Source: UBA1081 sp045658165
GTDB taxonomy: Bacteria > Bacillota > Clostridia > Oscillospirales > Acutalibacteraceae
Assembly: GCA_045658165.1 (NCBI GenBank)
Contig: JAZOUN010000074.1
Coordinates: forward strand, 1-64,000
Length of the DNA: 64,000 nucleotides
Direction: 5' to 3'
A program made the translations under genes and the position numbers. The notes below the pieces were generated by a model that was not told the origin of the DNA, made no database searches, and saw only the letters and a program-made list of their open reading frames with translations. Positions 8,297 to 17,443 of this stretch are shown here, piece after piece. How positions within the stretch are numbered: position 1 is the stretch's first letter; every line of letters begins with the position of its first letter.

Positions 8297-9973
8297 ATGC
8301 TTACAGATGTAGAAATAGCTCAGTCATGTAAAATGCTTCACATCAAAGATGTTGCAAACAAAATAGGAATCGATGAAGAAAATCTTGATTACTACGGCAA
8401 ATATAAAGCAAAACTTAATGACGATCTCTTCAAAGCTACTGAAAACAATAAAGACGGAAAACTTATTCTTGTAACAGCAATAAATCCCACACCTGCAGGT
8501 GAAGGAAAAACAACCGTTACAGTCGGTCTCGGACAGGCAATGAGTGTAATCGGCAAAAAAGCAATTATTGCGCTCAGAGAACCGTCACTCGGTCCTGTAT
8601 TCGGCATCAAAGGCGGTGCTGCAGGCGGTGGATACTCACAGGTAGTCCCCATGGAAGATATTAACCTTCATTTTACCGGTGATATGCATGCAATAACAGC
8701 CGCAAACAATCTTCTCTGTGCAATTATTGATAACCATATTCAGCAGGGTAACGAACTCGGCATAGACCAACGCAGAATTCTTTTCAAGAGATGTATGGAC
8801 ATGAATGACAGATCACTGAGAAACATTGTAATAGGTCTCGGTGGTAAGGTCTGCGGTATTCCCCGTGAAGACGGATTCAATATTACTGTTGCAAGTGAAA
8901 TTATGGCAATACTCTGTCTTGCAAAGGATCTTAAAGATCTTAAAGAAAGATTTGAAAATATTCTTGTAGCATACAACTATGCAGGTGATCCTGTTTATTG
9001 TAAAGAACTCGGTTGTGCAGGCGCAATGACACTTCTTATGAAAGATGCCATTAATCCGAATCTTGTTCAGACTCTTGAAAACACCCCGGCAATTATCCAT
9101 GGCGGACCATTTGCCAACATTGCACACGGCTGTAACTCAGTAAGAGCAACAAAACTTGCACTCAAACTTGCTGATTACACAATCACAGAAGCAGGTTTCG
9201 GTTCTGACCTCGGTGCTGAAAAATTCCTCGATATCAAATGTCGTGCAGCAGGTCTTACACCATCATGTATCGTTCTTGTTGCAACTTGCCGTGCACTTAA
9301 ATATAACGGTGGTGTTCCTAAAGCTGAAACATCAAATGAAAATCTTGCAGCACTTGAAAAAGGCATCGTTAATCTTGGCGCTCATATTGAAAATATGAGA
9401 AAATATGGGGTTCCTGTAGTTGTTGCAATTAACAAATTCCATACAGATACAGATGCAGAAATCAGTTTTGTAAAGAACTATTGTGCAGAATTCGGTGCTG
9501 CTGCATGTGTTTCTGAAGGCTTTGCAAAAGGCGGTGAAGGTGCTGCTGAACTTGCCCAGCTCGTATGTGACACTATTGATAAAAACGAAAAATCAACAAA
9601 TTTCAAGACTCTCTATGATACTGAAAAATCTATCAAAGAAAAGATTGAAACTATAGCAAAAGAAATATACAGAGCAGACGGTGTTATTTACACCGCAAAT
9701 GCTGAAAAAGCAATAAAAGAAATTGAAAGACTCGGCAGAGATAAACTCCCCATTTGTGTAGCAAAAACACAGTATTCTCTTTCAGATGACCAGACAAAAC
9801 TAGGTAAACCGGAGAACTTCAAGATTACTGTCAGAGACGTAAGACTTTATTCCGGTGCAGGATTCATAACTGTGATGACAGGTGATATCCTCACAATGCC
9901 CGGTCTCCCCAAAGTTCCGAGCGCACTTAAAATAGATATTCATGAAGACGGTACTATAGAAGGACTGTTCTGA
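8297..9973 (+). CDS. fhs: Formate-tetrahydrofolate ligase
   Basis: Fhs joins formate to tetrahydrofolate with ATP, giving 10-formyl-THF for purine synthesis and, in acetogens, the methyl branch of the Wood-Ljungdahl pathway. The 558-residue protein has the P-loop TPAGEGKTTVTVGL near residue 66 and conserved blocks such as REPSLGPVFGIKGGAAGGGYSQ (near 94-115, family hallmark) and FHTDTDAEI. GGAGAT lies eight bases before the ATG. Seventeen bases separate it from the hisZ start, so it probably heads the histidine transcript. The family call is very secure. Confidence 0.98.
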   Translation: MLTDVEIAQSCKMLHIKDVANKIGIDEENLDYYGKYKAKLNDDLFKATENNKDGKLILVTAINPTPAGEGKTTVTVGLGQAMSVIGKKAIIALREPSLGPVFGIKGGAAGGGYSQVVPMEDINLHFTGDMHAITAANNLLCAIIDNHIQQGNELGIDQRRILFKRCMDMNDRSLRNIVIGLGGKVCGIPREDGFNITVASEIMAILCLAKDLKDLKERFENILVAYNYAGDPVYCKELGCAGAMTLLMKDAINPNLVQTLENTPAIIHGGPFANIAHGCNSVRATKLALKLADYTITEAGFGSDLGAEKFLDIKCRAAGLTPSCIVLVATCRALKYNGGVPKAETSNENLAALEKGIVNLGAHIENMRKYGVPVVVAINKFHTDTDAEISFVKNYCAEFGAAACVSEGFAKGGEGAAELAQLVCDTIDKNEKSTNFKTLYDTEKSIKEKIETIAKEIYRADGVIYTANAEKAIKEIERLGRDKLPICVAKTQYSLSDDQTKLGKPENFKITVRDVRLYSGAGFITVMTGDILTMPGLPKVPSALKIDIHEDGTIEGLF

Positions 9974-9990
9974 TTCAGCAGGTGATTTTT

Positions 9991-11112
9991 TTGTCAGACA
10001 ATTTTAACTTTTTATACAATGACGAACTTACGGTATTAAAACTCCGTAAACTGTACGAAGATAAAGGATTCAAAAAATTCAGAATGAGCAAGTTTGAATC
10101 CTATGATTTTTATGCAAAGAATAAGGATTTCCTTGTAGGCAACAGAATAATAACATTTACAGACCTTAACGGTAAACTTATGGCTCTTAAACCTGATGTA
10201 ACACTCAGCATAGTCAAAAATGCTGACAATTCATCAGAAAGACAGAAGCTTTATTATACTGAAAACGTATATCGCGAATCAAAAGATATACATGAATTTA
10301 AAGAAATTTCTCAGGTAGGTCTTGAAGTTATAGGCAATATTGATCTTTTTCAGACTGCAGAAATTGTTGTTCTTGCTATCAGAAGTCTTCTCGAACTTGA
10401 TAAAAATGCTATTCTTGAAATATCACACATGGGATATACAGAAGGTCTTCTTGATTGTCTGACAAATGATATTACCATCCGTCATGAACTACATAAACTC
10501 CTCAAAGAAAAAAATGCACATGACATTTCAAAACTTGCAGAAAAGAATTTATTACCAAAAAGTCCTGTCAATACTGCTATCGATGTAATGACATCAAAAA
10601 CATCCAACACAGAAGCTGTAGAATCAGCAGAAGCAAATGCACTTAATTCTAAGATGCAGGAAGCTGTAAATGAAATAAGAAACATTTACAATCTTGTAAA
10701 AAGATCAGGTCTTGAAAAACACATCAAAATTGATTTATCAGTAACTGATGATCCGGGTTACTATAACGGCATTCTCATGCACGGATATGTTCACGGTATC
10801 CCCCGAGATGTACTTTCAGGCGGCAGATATGATATGCTTATGAGCAAAATGGGAAAAAACAATACCAATGCCATGGGCTTTGCGATTTACTTTGATGCTC
10901 TCGACAGAAAACTTCATATAAAAGAAAAAACAACAACAGATGTATTTGTTCTTTATAATGAATCTGCAAACATTGACGCATTGACTGAATTCTGCGCAAA
11001 ATTGGAATCTGACAATATATCATACACAGCAGTTACATCATTACCTGAAGACACAGGTTCATCAAAAATATATATTTTTGAACAAAATGAAGCAAAGGAG
11101 GTTACATTATGA
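9991..11112 (+). CDS. hisZ: ATP phosphoribosyltransferase regulatory subunit HisZ
   Basis: HisZ is a catalytically inactive class II histidyl-tRNA synthetase paralog that binds the short form of HisG and makes it active and feedback-sensitive to histidine. The sequence keeps the synthetase core (LKPDVTLSIVKNA, YRESKDIHEFKEISQVGLEVIG, LSGGRYDML) but lacks an anticodon-binding domain; 373 residues. A TTG start at 9991 is proposed because AGGTGA (9980-9985) is five bases before it; the GTG at 9982 lies inside that site. The end overlaps hisG by ATGA. The presence of HisZ agrees with the short HisG that follows. Confidence 0.93.
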   Translation: MSDNFNFLYNDELTVLKLRKLYEDKGFKKFRMSKFESYDFYAKNKDFLVGNRIITFTDLNGKLMALKPDVTLSIVKNADNSSERQKLYYTENVYRESKDIHEFKEISQVGLEVIGNIDLFQTAEIVVLAIRSLLELDKNAILEISHMGYTEGLLDCLTNDITIRHELHKLLKEKNAHDISKLAEKNLLPKSPVNTAIDVMTSKTSNTEAVESAEANALNSKMQEAVNEIRNIYNLVKRSGLEKHIKIDLSVTDDPGYYNGILMHGYVHGIPRDVLSGGRYDMLMSKMGKNNTNAMGFAIYFDALDRKLHIKEKTTTDVFVLYNESANIDALTEFCAKLESDNISYTAVTSLPEDTGSSKIYIFEQNEAKEVTL

Positions 11113-11732
11113 TAAGTGTAGCACTTCCTAAAGGCAGACTCGGCAATAAAGTATTTGATATGTTTGCAAAAATCGGATACGATTGCGATGAAATGCATTC
11201 TGATTCAAGACAGCTCGTGTTTACAAGTGAAGAAAACGGAATCAGTTATTTCCTTGTAAAACCATCTGATGTCAGTATTTATGTTGAACACGGTGCTGCA
11301 GATATCGGTATAGTCGGCAAAGACATTCTTCTTGAATATGAACCCGATGTATATGAGCTTCTTGACCTTGATATAGGCAAATGCAGAATGTGTGTTGCAG
11401 GTATGAATAATTTCAAAGATAACCCCGATGTTGCTCTTCGTGTTGCGACGAAGTTTGTAAATATTGCGAAAACATACTATAAGAGCATCAACAGAGACAT
11501 TGAAATAATAAAGCTTAACGGCTCAATTGAACTTGCGCCAATTCTTGATTTGTCTGATGTTATCGTTGATATTGTTGAAACAGGCACAACACTTAAAGAA
11601 AACAATCTTGGCGTGCTTACGGAAATTCTGCCCATTAGCGCAAGGCTTATTGCAAACAAAGCAAGTTATAAATTCAAAACAGAAGAAATAAACACAATTG
11701 TTACAAAATTCAGCGAGGAATTGAAAAAATGA
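11109..11732 (+). CDS. hisG: ATP phosphoribosyltransferase, short form
   Basis: First step of histidine biosynthesis: ATP and PRPP give phosphoribosyl-ATP. It starts ISVALPKGRLG and contains the PRPP-binding segment IVDIVETGTTLKENNL near residue 155. At 207 residues it lacks the C-terminal ACT-like regulatory domain of long HisG, so it needs HisZ, encoded immediately upstream and overlapping by four bases. GGAGG inside hisZ serves as its ribosome binding site. Histidine feedback should act on the HisZ/HisG octamer. Confidence 0.97.
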   Translation: MISVALPKGRLGNKVFDMFAKIGYDCDEMHSDSRQLVFTSEENGISYFLVKPSDVSIYVEHGAADIGIVGKDILLEYEPDVYELLDLDIGKCRMCVAGMNNFKDNPDVALRVATKFVNIAKTYYKSINRDIEIIKLNGSIELAPILDLSDVIVDIVETGTTLKENNLGVLTEILPISARLIANKASYKFKTEEINTIVTKFSEELKK

Positions 11733-13012
11733 TTAAAATTATAGATACATCAACTGTTTCTGATTTTACCGTTTTTACCCGTGAAGACGAAAAGAAAAAC
11801 GAGAAAATTGAAAAAATAGTAGAAGAAATTATAGAGAATGTAAAATCAAACGGCGATAAAGCTCTTTATGAGTATTGCGAAAAGTTTGATAAATGCAAAC
11901 TTGACAGTCTTCTTGTATCAGAAGAGGAAATTGATGAAGCTTTTTCACTGATGGATGAATACTTTGTTGAAACACTTCGTCAGGCTCATGACAATATCGC
12001 TGAATTCCATTCAAAACAGGTTAGAAATGATTTTGTACTTACAAAGGAAGACGGAATTGTTCTCGGCCAGAAGATTACACCTGTTGAAAAGGCAGGTCTT
12101 TATGTCCCCGGCGGTACAGCTGCTTACCCCAGCACAGTTCTTATGGATGCTGTCCCTGCTAAAATCGCAGGCGTAAAAGAAATAGTAATGGTTACTCCCC
12201 CTTCATCTGAAGGAAAAATCAATCCTGGAATCCTCACAGCCGCAAAAATCGCAGGCGTTACAAAGATTTTCAAACTCGGCGGTGCGCAGGCTGTTGCAGC
12301 ACTTGCCTACGGTACAGAAAGTGTGCCAAAGGTTGATAAAATCGTCGGCCCCGGCAACATTTTTGTTGCTACAGCAAAAAAACAGGTTTACGGAAAAGTC
12401 AGCATAGATATGATTGCTGGCCCAAGTGAGATACTTGTTATTGCTGACCCCACATGCGATCCGTCAAATGTGGCTGCTGACCTTCTTTCACAGGCAGAAC
12501 ATGATAAAATGGCAAGTTCAGTTCTTGTTACAACAGATATGAACTTTGCAAAAAAAGTTGCAGATGAAGTTGAAAGACAGCTCACACTTCTTCCCAGAGA
12601 AGAAATTGCAAGAGCCTCAATCGACAACAACGGCAAAATATTTATTGTTGATTCAATAAAGACTGCAGTTGAACTGAGCAACGAAATTGCTCCCGAACAC
12701 CTTGAAGTGTGTGTTGATAATCCCTTTGAACTTCTTCCTCTTATCAAAAATGCAGGCAGTATTTTCCTTGGAAAGAATGTTCCCGAAGCTCTCGGAGATT
12801 ATTTTGCAGGTCCCAACCATACACTTCCAACAAGCGGTACTGCAAGATTCTCATCTCCTCTGTCTGTTGACGATTTTATCAAAAAATCATCATTTATCTA
12901 CTATTCAGAAGATGCCCTTGAAAAATGTCACGAAAGAGTTGAAGATTTTGCAAACAGAGAAGGTCTTCAGGCTCACGGAAAATCAATCGGCATAAGATTC
13001 AATAAATTCTAA
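11729..13012 (+). CDS. hisD: Histidinol dehydrogenase
   Basis: Catalyses the last two oxidations, L-histidinol to L-histidine, using NAD and a bound zinc ion. Conserved blocks include YVPGGTAAYPSTVLM, KIVGPGNIFVATAKK, IDMIAGPSEILVIAD and the catalytic region SQAEHDKMASS; the C-terminus has FAGPNHTLPTSGTARFSSPL. 427 residues, typical. The start overlaps the hisG stop (ATGA), indicating coupled translation. Confidence 0.98.
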   Translation: MIKIIDTSTVSDFTVFTREDEKKNEKIEKIVEEIIENVKSNGDKALYEYCEKFDKCKLDSLLVSEEEIDEAFSLMDEYFVETLRQAHDNIAEFHSKQVRNDFVLTKEDGIVLGQKITPVEKAGLYVPGGTAAYPSTVLMDAVPAKIAGVKEIVMVTPPSSEGKINPGILTAAKIAGVTKIFKLGGAQAVAALAYGTESVPKVDKIVGPGNIFVATAKKQVYGKVSIDMIAGPSEILVIADPTCDPSNVAADLLSQAEHDKMASSVLVTTDMNFAKKVADEVERQLTLLPREEIARASIDNNGKIFIVDSIKTAVELSNEIAPEHLEVCVDNPFELLPLIKNAGSIFLGKNVPEALGDYFAGPNHTLPTSGTARFSSPLSVDDFIKKSSFIYYSEDALEKCHERVEDFANREGLQAHGKSIGIRFNKF

Positions 13013-13024
13013 GAAGTGTTTTTA

Positions 13025-14086
13025 ATGTCCCGTTTTTTATCAGAAAGATTCAATTCAATTGAACCTTATACTCCGGGTGAACAGCCCAAAATCAACAATC
13101 TTATAAAACTCAATACAAACGAAAGCCCTTTCCCCCCTTCCCCCAATGTAATCAGAGCTTTAAATGAAACAGAGATTTCAAAACTTAATCTCTATTCAGT
13201 CCCTGATACAAAAGAAGTTACTGATGCCATAGCAAAAATTATGGGTGTAAACAGCAATCAGGTACTTATGGGTAACGGTTCTGATGAAATTCTCGCTTTT
13301 GCATTTCAGGCTTTCTGTGATAAGAATAATCAGCCCTGTTTTGCAGATATTACATATGGTTTTTACCCTGTTTTTTGCGAACTTTACGGTCTTGAACCTG
13401 AAATCATACCACTAAAAGATGACTTATCTGTTGATTATAATGATTACATAGGCAAAAACAAACCCATTTTCATTGCAAATCCCAATGCACCTACAGGTCT
13501 TGCACTTTCTCTTGACAAAATTGAAAAAATCCTTGAATCAAACAAAGATACAATAGTACTTATTGATGAAGCATATGTCGATTTCGGCTCTGACAGTGCC
13601 ATTTCTCTTATTAATAAATATGATAATCTTATCGTTTCAAGAACATTTTCAAAATCAAGAAATCTTGCCGGAGCAAGAATCGGTTTTGCGATTTCAAATG
13701 CAGAACTCATTGCAGATATGTGTAAAATGAAGTTTTCATTCAACCCTTATAACCTGAACAGACTTTCAATAATTGCAGGTAAGGAATCAGTTCTTGATAC
13801 TGAATATTTTGATAAATGTATTTCTGAAATAATCAGCACAAGAGAATATACTGTACACGAACTTACAAAAAGAGGTTTTTTAATTCCTGATTCAAAAGCA
13901 AACTTTATCTTTGCAAAACATGAAACTTTAGCAGGTGAAACATATTTCAACGAACTGCGAAAGAGAAACATAATTGTAAGGCACTTCGGCAAGGAAAAAA
14001 TAAAAGATTATGTAAGAATCACAATCGGTTCAAAAAAACAGATGGATGCACTTATCAGTGCAACAGATGAGATTCTGAAAGGATAA
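13025..14086 (+). CDS. hisC: Histidinol-phosphate aminotransferase
   Basis: A PLP-dependent fold-type I aminotransferase converting imidazole acetol phosphate and glutamate to histidinol phosphate and 2-oxoglutarate. Visible are LNTNESPFPPSP near the N-terminus, the NPNAPTG motif, DEAYVDFG (PLP-binding Asp) and the Schiff-base Lys in SRTFSKSRNLAGARIGF. ATG 13025 gives the usual N-terminus MSRFLSERF; the in-frame GTG at 13016 would add three residues. No strong ribosome binding site is visible, so coupling with hisD twelve bases upstream is likely. Confidence 0.96.
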   Translation: MSRFLSERFNSIEPYTPGEQPKINNLIKLNTNESPFPPSPNVIRALNETEISKLNLYSVPDTKEVTDAIAKIMGVNSNQVLMGNGSDEILAFAFQAFCDKNNQPCFADITYGFYPVFCELYGLEPEIIPLKDDLSVDYNDYIGKNKPIFIANPNAPTGLALSLDKIEKILESNKDTIVLIDEAYVDFGSDSAISLINKYDNLIVSRTFSKSRNLAGARIGFAISNAELIADMCKMKFSFNPYNLNRLSIIAGKESVLDTEYFDKCISEIISTREYTVHELTKRGFLIPDSKANFIFAKHETLAGETYFNELRKRNIIVRHFGKEKIKDYVRITIGSKKQMDALISATDEILKG

Positions 14087-14090
14087 TACA

Positions 14091-14678
14091 ATGAGAACTT
14101 ACGAAGCACACAGAAAAACAAACGAAACAGATATTACATTATCTCTTAATATAGACGGTACAGGTAAATCTGCAATCGATACAGGCTGTGGTTTTCTTGA
14201 TCACATGCTTACACTTTTTGCAAAACACGCAAGATTTGATCTGTCAATAAAATGTATCGGTGACACACAGGTAGACTATCATCATTCAGCAGAAGATATC
14301 GGTATTGTGCTCGGCACTGCAATCAATGAATGTATCGGTGATGCAAAAGGCATAATAAGATACGGACATATTATTCTTCCAATGGATGAATCACTCATAC
14401 TCTGTGCTGTTGACCTTTCAGGCAGAGCATATCTCAACTATAAGCTTGAAATCCCCACTGAAAAAGTCGGAGATTTTGATACTGAACTTGTGGAAGAATT
14501 CATGATGGCTTTCACAAGATGTGCAATGATGAACCTTCATCTTAAACAGCTTGACGGCACAAATTCACATCACATCATTGAAGGAACATTCAAAGCACTT
14601 GCAAGAGCTTTAAAAACAGCTGTTTCGATAGATGAAAAATTCAAAGATGAAATTCCCTCAACGAAAGGCGTTTTATAA
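14091..14678 (+). CDS. hisB: Imidazoleglycerol-phosphate dehydratase
   Basis: Removes water from imidazole glycerol phosphate. The 195-residue monofunctional enzyme has the two manganese-binding His-rich motifs: GFLDHMLTLFAKHARFDL with DYHHSAEDIGI, and later GTNSHHIIEGTFKALARAL. It has no N-terminal phosphatase domain, unlike the enterobacterial HisB, so another gene must provide histidinol-phosphatase. It begins four bases after hisC and abuts hisH. Confidence 0.98.
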   Translation: MRTYEAHRKTNETDITLSLNIDGTGKSAIDTGCGFLDHMLTLFAKHARFDLSIKCIGDTQVDYHHSAEDIGIVLGTAINECIGDAKGIIRYGHIILPMDESLILCAVDLSGRAYLNYKLEIPTEKVGDFDTELVEEFMMAFTRCAMMNLHLKQLDGTNSHHIIEGTFKALARALKTAVSIDEKFKDEIPSTKGVL

Positions 14679-15293
14679 ATGATAGCAATAATAAACTACG
14701 GTGTCGGAAATCTGTTTTCCCTTGTAGGTTCCCTTGAACATCTCGGAATAGAAGCAGTCGTTACATCCGATGCTGAAGTAATCAGAAAAGCTGACAGAAT
14801 CATTCTTCCCGGTGTTGGTGCATTTGCTGATGCAAAACAGAAACTTGTTGACACAGGACTTATCCCCGTTATCAATGAAGAAGTTTCAAACGGAAAACCA
14901 CTTCTCGGAATCTGTCTCGGAATGCAGATGCTTTTTGAAAAGAGTTATGAATATGGCGAACACAAAGGTCTCGGCTACATAAAAGGTGAAGTCTGCCCTT
15001 TGAATACAGATATTGATGAAAATCTGAAAGTTCCCCATATCGGATGGAATAAACTTATTATAAAAGATAAAAACAATCCTATGCTTAAATACACAAAAGA
15101 GGGAGATTACGTATATTACGTTCACTCTTTCTATGCAAAAAATTGTGATGATTCCCTTGTTGCATATTCAGAATACGGCACAAACGTTCCGGGATTAGTA
15201 AACAGTAAGAATGTTTACGGTGCACAGTTTCATCCCGAAAAGAGCGGAAATGTCGGTCTCGACATGCTCAGAGCTTTCAATGAGGTAGTATAA
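14679..15293 (+). CDS. hisH: Imidazole glycerol phosphate synthase, glutaminase subunit
   Basis: A class I glutamine amidotransferase that delivers ammonia to HisF. The oxyanion strand is RIILPGVGAFADA, the catalytic Cys is in LLGICLGMQMLFE near residue 80, and the His/Glu of the triad lie in AQFHPEKSG near the C-terminus. 204 residues, typical. It starts immediately after the hisB stop and is one base before hisA. Confidence 0.98.
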   Translation: MIAIINYGVGNLFSLVGSLEHLGIEAVVTSDAEVIRKADRIILPGVGAFADAKQKLVDTGLIPVINEEVSNGKPLLGICLGMQMLFEKSYEYGEHKGLGYIKGEVCPLNTDIDENLKVPHIGWNKLIIKDKNNPMLKYTKEGDYVYYVHSFYAKNCDDSLVAYSEYGTNVPGLVNSKNVYGAQFHPEKSGNVGLDMLRAFNEVV

Positions 15294-15294
15294 T

Positions 15295-16014
15295 ATGAAA
15301 ATATTTCCTGCAATAGATCTCCGCTACGGTAAAGTGGTAAGACTTACCGAAGGTGATTATAATCAAATGATTACATACGGTGACTCCCCCGTTGAAACAG
15401 CTAAAATGTTTGAAAAAATGGGAGCAAAACATCTTCATGTAGTTGACCTTGATGCGGCAAAAGACGGAAGTGATTCAAACACTGAAGTTATCTGCCAGAT
15501 AGCAAAAGAAACAAATCTTTTTATCCAGACAGGCGGCGGAATCAGAAGTGAAGAAAAGATAAAGAAATATGTTGATGCTGGTATTAAGAGAGTAATTCTC
15601 GGGACAGCAGCAATTAATAATTTTGACTTTCTTTGCGATATGGTAAAAAAATTCGGAAGCCATATAGCCGTAGGCGTAGATGCAAAAGAAGGCTTTGTAG
15701 CAGTAAATGGCTGGCTTGAAGTTACAAAGGTAAATTCATTTGACTTCTGTAAAAAACTTGCAGAAAACGGCGTTGAAACAGTTATTTATACTGATATTTC
15801 AAAGGATGGTAAACTCAGCGGCACAAATGTTGACGCATACAGAGAACTAAAAAAGATTGAGAAGCTCAACGTCATTGCATCAGGTGGTATATCCTCCATG
15901 AGTGATATTAGTTCATTGTGTGAATTTGATTGCTACGGTGCAATTATAGGCAAAGCAATTTATGAAAATAAAATCGACTTAAATGAAGTTTTAGCATATA
16001 CCGGTGATAAATAA
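15295..16014 (+). CDS. hisA: ProFAR isomerase (HisA)
   Basis: A (beta-alpha)8 barrel isomerase that opens the ribose ring of ProFAR to PRFAR. The catalytic acid Asp lies in FPAIDLRYGKVVRL, the second active-site Asp in VIYTDISKDGKLSGTN, and phosphate-binding loops TGGGIRS and ASGGISS are present. 239 residues. Its last base is shared with the ATG of hisF (TAATG). Confidence 0.98.
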   Translation: MKIFPAIDLRYGKVVRLTEGDYNQMITYGDSPVETAKMFEKMGAKHLHVVDLDAAKDGSDSNTEVICQIAKETNLFIQTGGGIRSEEKIKKYVDAGIKRVILGTAAINNFDFLCDMVKKFGSHIAVGVDAKEGFVAVNGWLEVTKVNSFDFCKKLAENGVETVIYTDISKDGKLSGTNVDAYRELKKIEKLNVIASGGISSMSDISSLCEFDCYGAIIGKAIYENKIDLNEVLAYTGDK

Positions 16015-16772
16015 TGATAACAAAAAGAATAATCCCCTGTCTTGATATAAGAAACGGCAGAGTTGTTAAAGGTGTTAATTTTGAAGGCATTCAGGATGTT
16101 CAGGATCCTGTTGTGCTTGCAAAATATTATAATGACAGCGGTGCAGATGAACTTGTATTTTATGATATAACAGCAAGTTTTGAAGGCAGAGGTCTGTTTT
16201 CAGATGTACTTCAGAGAGTTGCAAGCAATATCTTCATCCCTCTGACAGTCGGCGGCAATATCAATTCCGTTGATGATTTTGACAGAGTCCTTAAAAGCGG
16301 TGCAGATAAAGTCAGCGTAAACTCCGGTGCAATCAGAAATCCTGCACTTATCGGTGAATCTGCAAAAAAATACGGTGATCAGTGTGTTGTTCTCTCCATG
16401 GACGTAAAGAGAGTTGACGGACAGTTCAGAATCTTTGCTAAAGGCGGCAGAGAAGATACAGGTCTTGATGCTGTTGAATGGGCAAAAAGATGTACTGCAG
16501 ACGGTGCAGGTGAAATCGTTGTAAACTCAATCAACACTGACGGGGTTAAAAACGGCTTTGATCTTGAAATGCTGAAAGCTATCTGTGAAGTTGTTTCAGT
16601 ACCTGTTATAGCATCAGGCGGTGCAGGCTGTATGGAAGACTTCAAAAAGCTTTTTGAAGCAGTACCCGGTGTTGATGCAGGTCTTGCCGCATCAATTTTC
16701 CACTTCGGAGAAGTTAAAATAAATGATCTTAAAAAATATCTCATCAATCAGAATATTGAAATGAGAATATGA
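16014..16772 (+). CDS. hisF: Imidazole glycerol phosphate synthase, cyclase subunit
   Basis: A (beta-alpha)8 barrel that combines PRFAR with ammonia from HisH, giving imidazole glycerol phosphate and AICAR. Visible are IIPCLDIRNGRVVKGVNF (catalytic Asp), LTVGGNINS, VVNSINTDGVKNGFDLEM (second Asp) and ASGGAGCMEDF. 252 residues. The AICAR by-product is returned to purines through a 10-formyl-THF dependent step, linking it to fhs upstream. Confidence 0.98.
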   Translation: MITKRIIPCLDIRNGRVVKGVNFEGIQDVQDPVVLAKYYNDSGADELVFYDITASFEGRGLFSDVLQRVASNIFIPLTVGGNINSVDDFDRVLKSGADKVSVNSGAIRNPALIGESAKKYGDQCVVLSMDVKRVDGQFRIFAKGGREDTGLDAVEWAKRCTADGAGEIVVNSINTDGVKNGFDLEMLKAICEVVSVPVIASGGAGCMEDFKKLFEAVPGVDAGLAASIFHFGEVKINDLKKYLINQNIEMRI

Positions 16773-16782
16773 GGAGAATAAA

Positions 16783-17436
16783 ATGTACAAGGAAATTATA
16801 TCCCAGCTTAAATTTGACGAAAAAGGACTTATCCCTGCTGTAGTTCAGGATTTCTTTACAGGTGAAGTTCTTACAGTTGCATATATGAACGCAGAAAGTC
16901 TTGAAATTACTCTTAATGAAAAAATGACATGTTTCTACTCACGTTCAAGAAAAGAACTCTGGAGAAAGGGCGAAACAAGCGGTAACAGACAGCATATTGT
17001 TTCTGTAAAAACTGACTGTGACAAAGATGCTCTTGTTGTAAAAGTCATCAAAGATGGTCCTGCTTGTCACACAGGTGCAGAAAGCTGTTTCTTCAATCTT
17101 ATCTATAAAGATGAATCTAGGACAGACTTCTCAATTGATGCCCTTTATGAGCTTATCAAAGGCAGAAAAATACAGATGCAGGAAGGTTCCTATACAACAT
17201 ACCTTTTCTCCAAAGGTCTAGATAAGATCATGAAAAAAGTCGGTGAAGAATGCACAGAAGTTATCATCGGTGCAGCAAAACACTCAAATGAAGAAACAAT
17301 CTATGAGATTTCTGACCTTGCTTATCATATTCTTGTTCTTATGGTTGAAATGGGCATAAGTGTAGATGATATCAGAAAAGAACTTGATTCAAGACATGTC
17401 ATTGATCATAAAGTTAAACAGGAAACAATGCAATAA
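16783..17436 (+). CDS. hisIE: Bifunctional phosphoribosyl-AMP cyclohydrolase / phosphoribosyl-ATP pyrophosphatase
   Basis: Fused enzyme for steps two and three. The HisI part (about residues 1-120) has the metal-binding Cys residues in DGPACHTGAESCFF and the motif FYSRSRKELWRKGETSGN. The HisE part (about 122-217) is an all-helical MazG-like pyrophosphatase with KVGEECTEVIIGAK-type residues and DLAYHILVLMVEMG. A GAGGAG site precedes the ATG. It is the last gene of the his operon. Confidence 0.97.
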   Translation: MYKEIISQLKFDEKGLIPAVVQDFFTGEVLTVAYMNAESLEITLNEKMTCFYSRSRKELWRKGETSGNRQHIVSVKTDCDKDALVVKVIKDGPACHTGAESCFFNLIYKDESRTDFSIDALYELIKGRKIQMQEGSYTTYLFSKGLDKIMKKVGEECTEVIIGAAKHSNEETIYEISDLAYHILVLMVEMGISVDDIRKELDSRHVIDHKVKQETMQ

Positions 17437-17443
17437 TCCAGTT

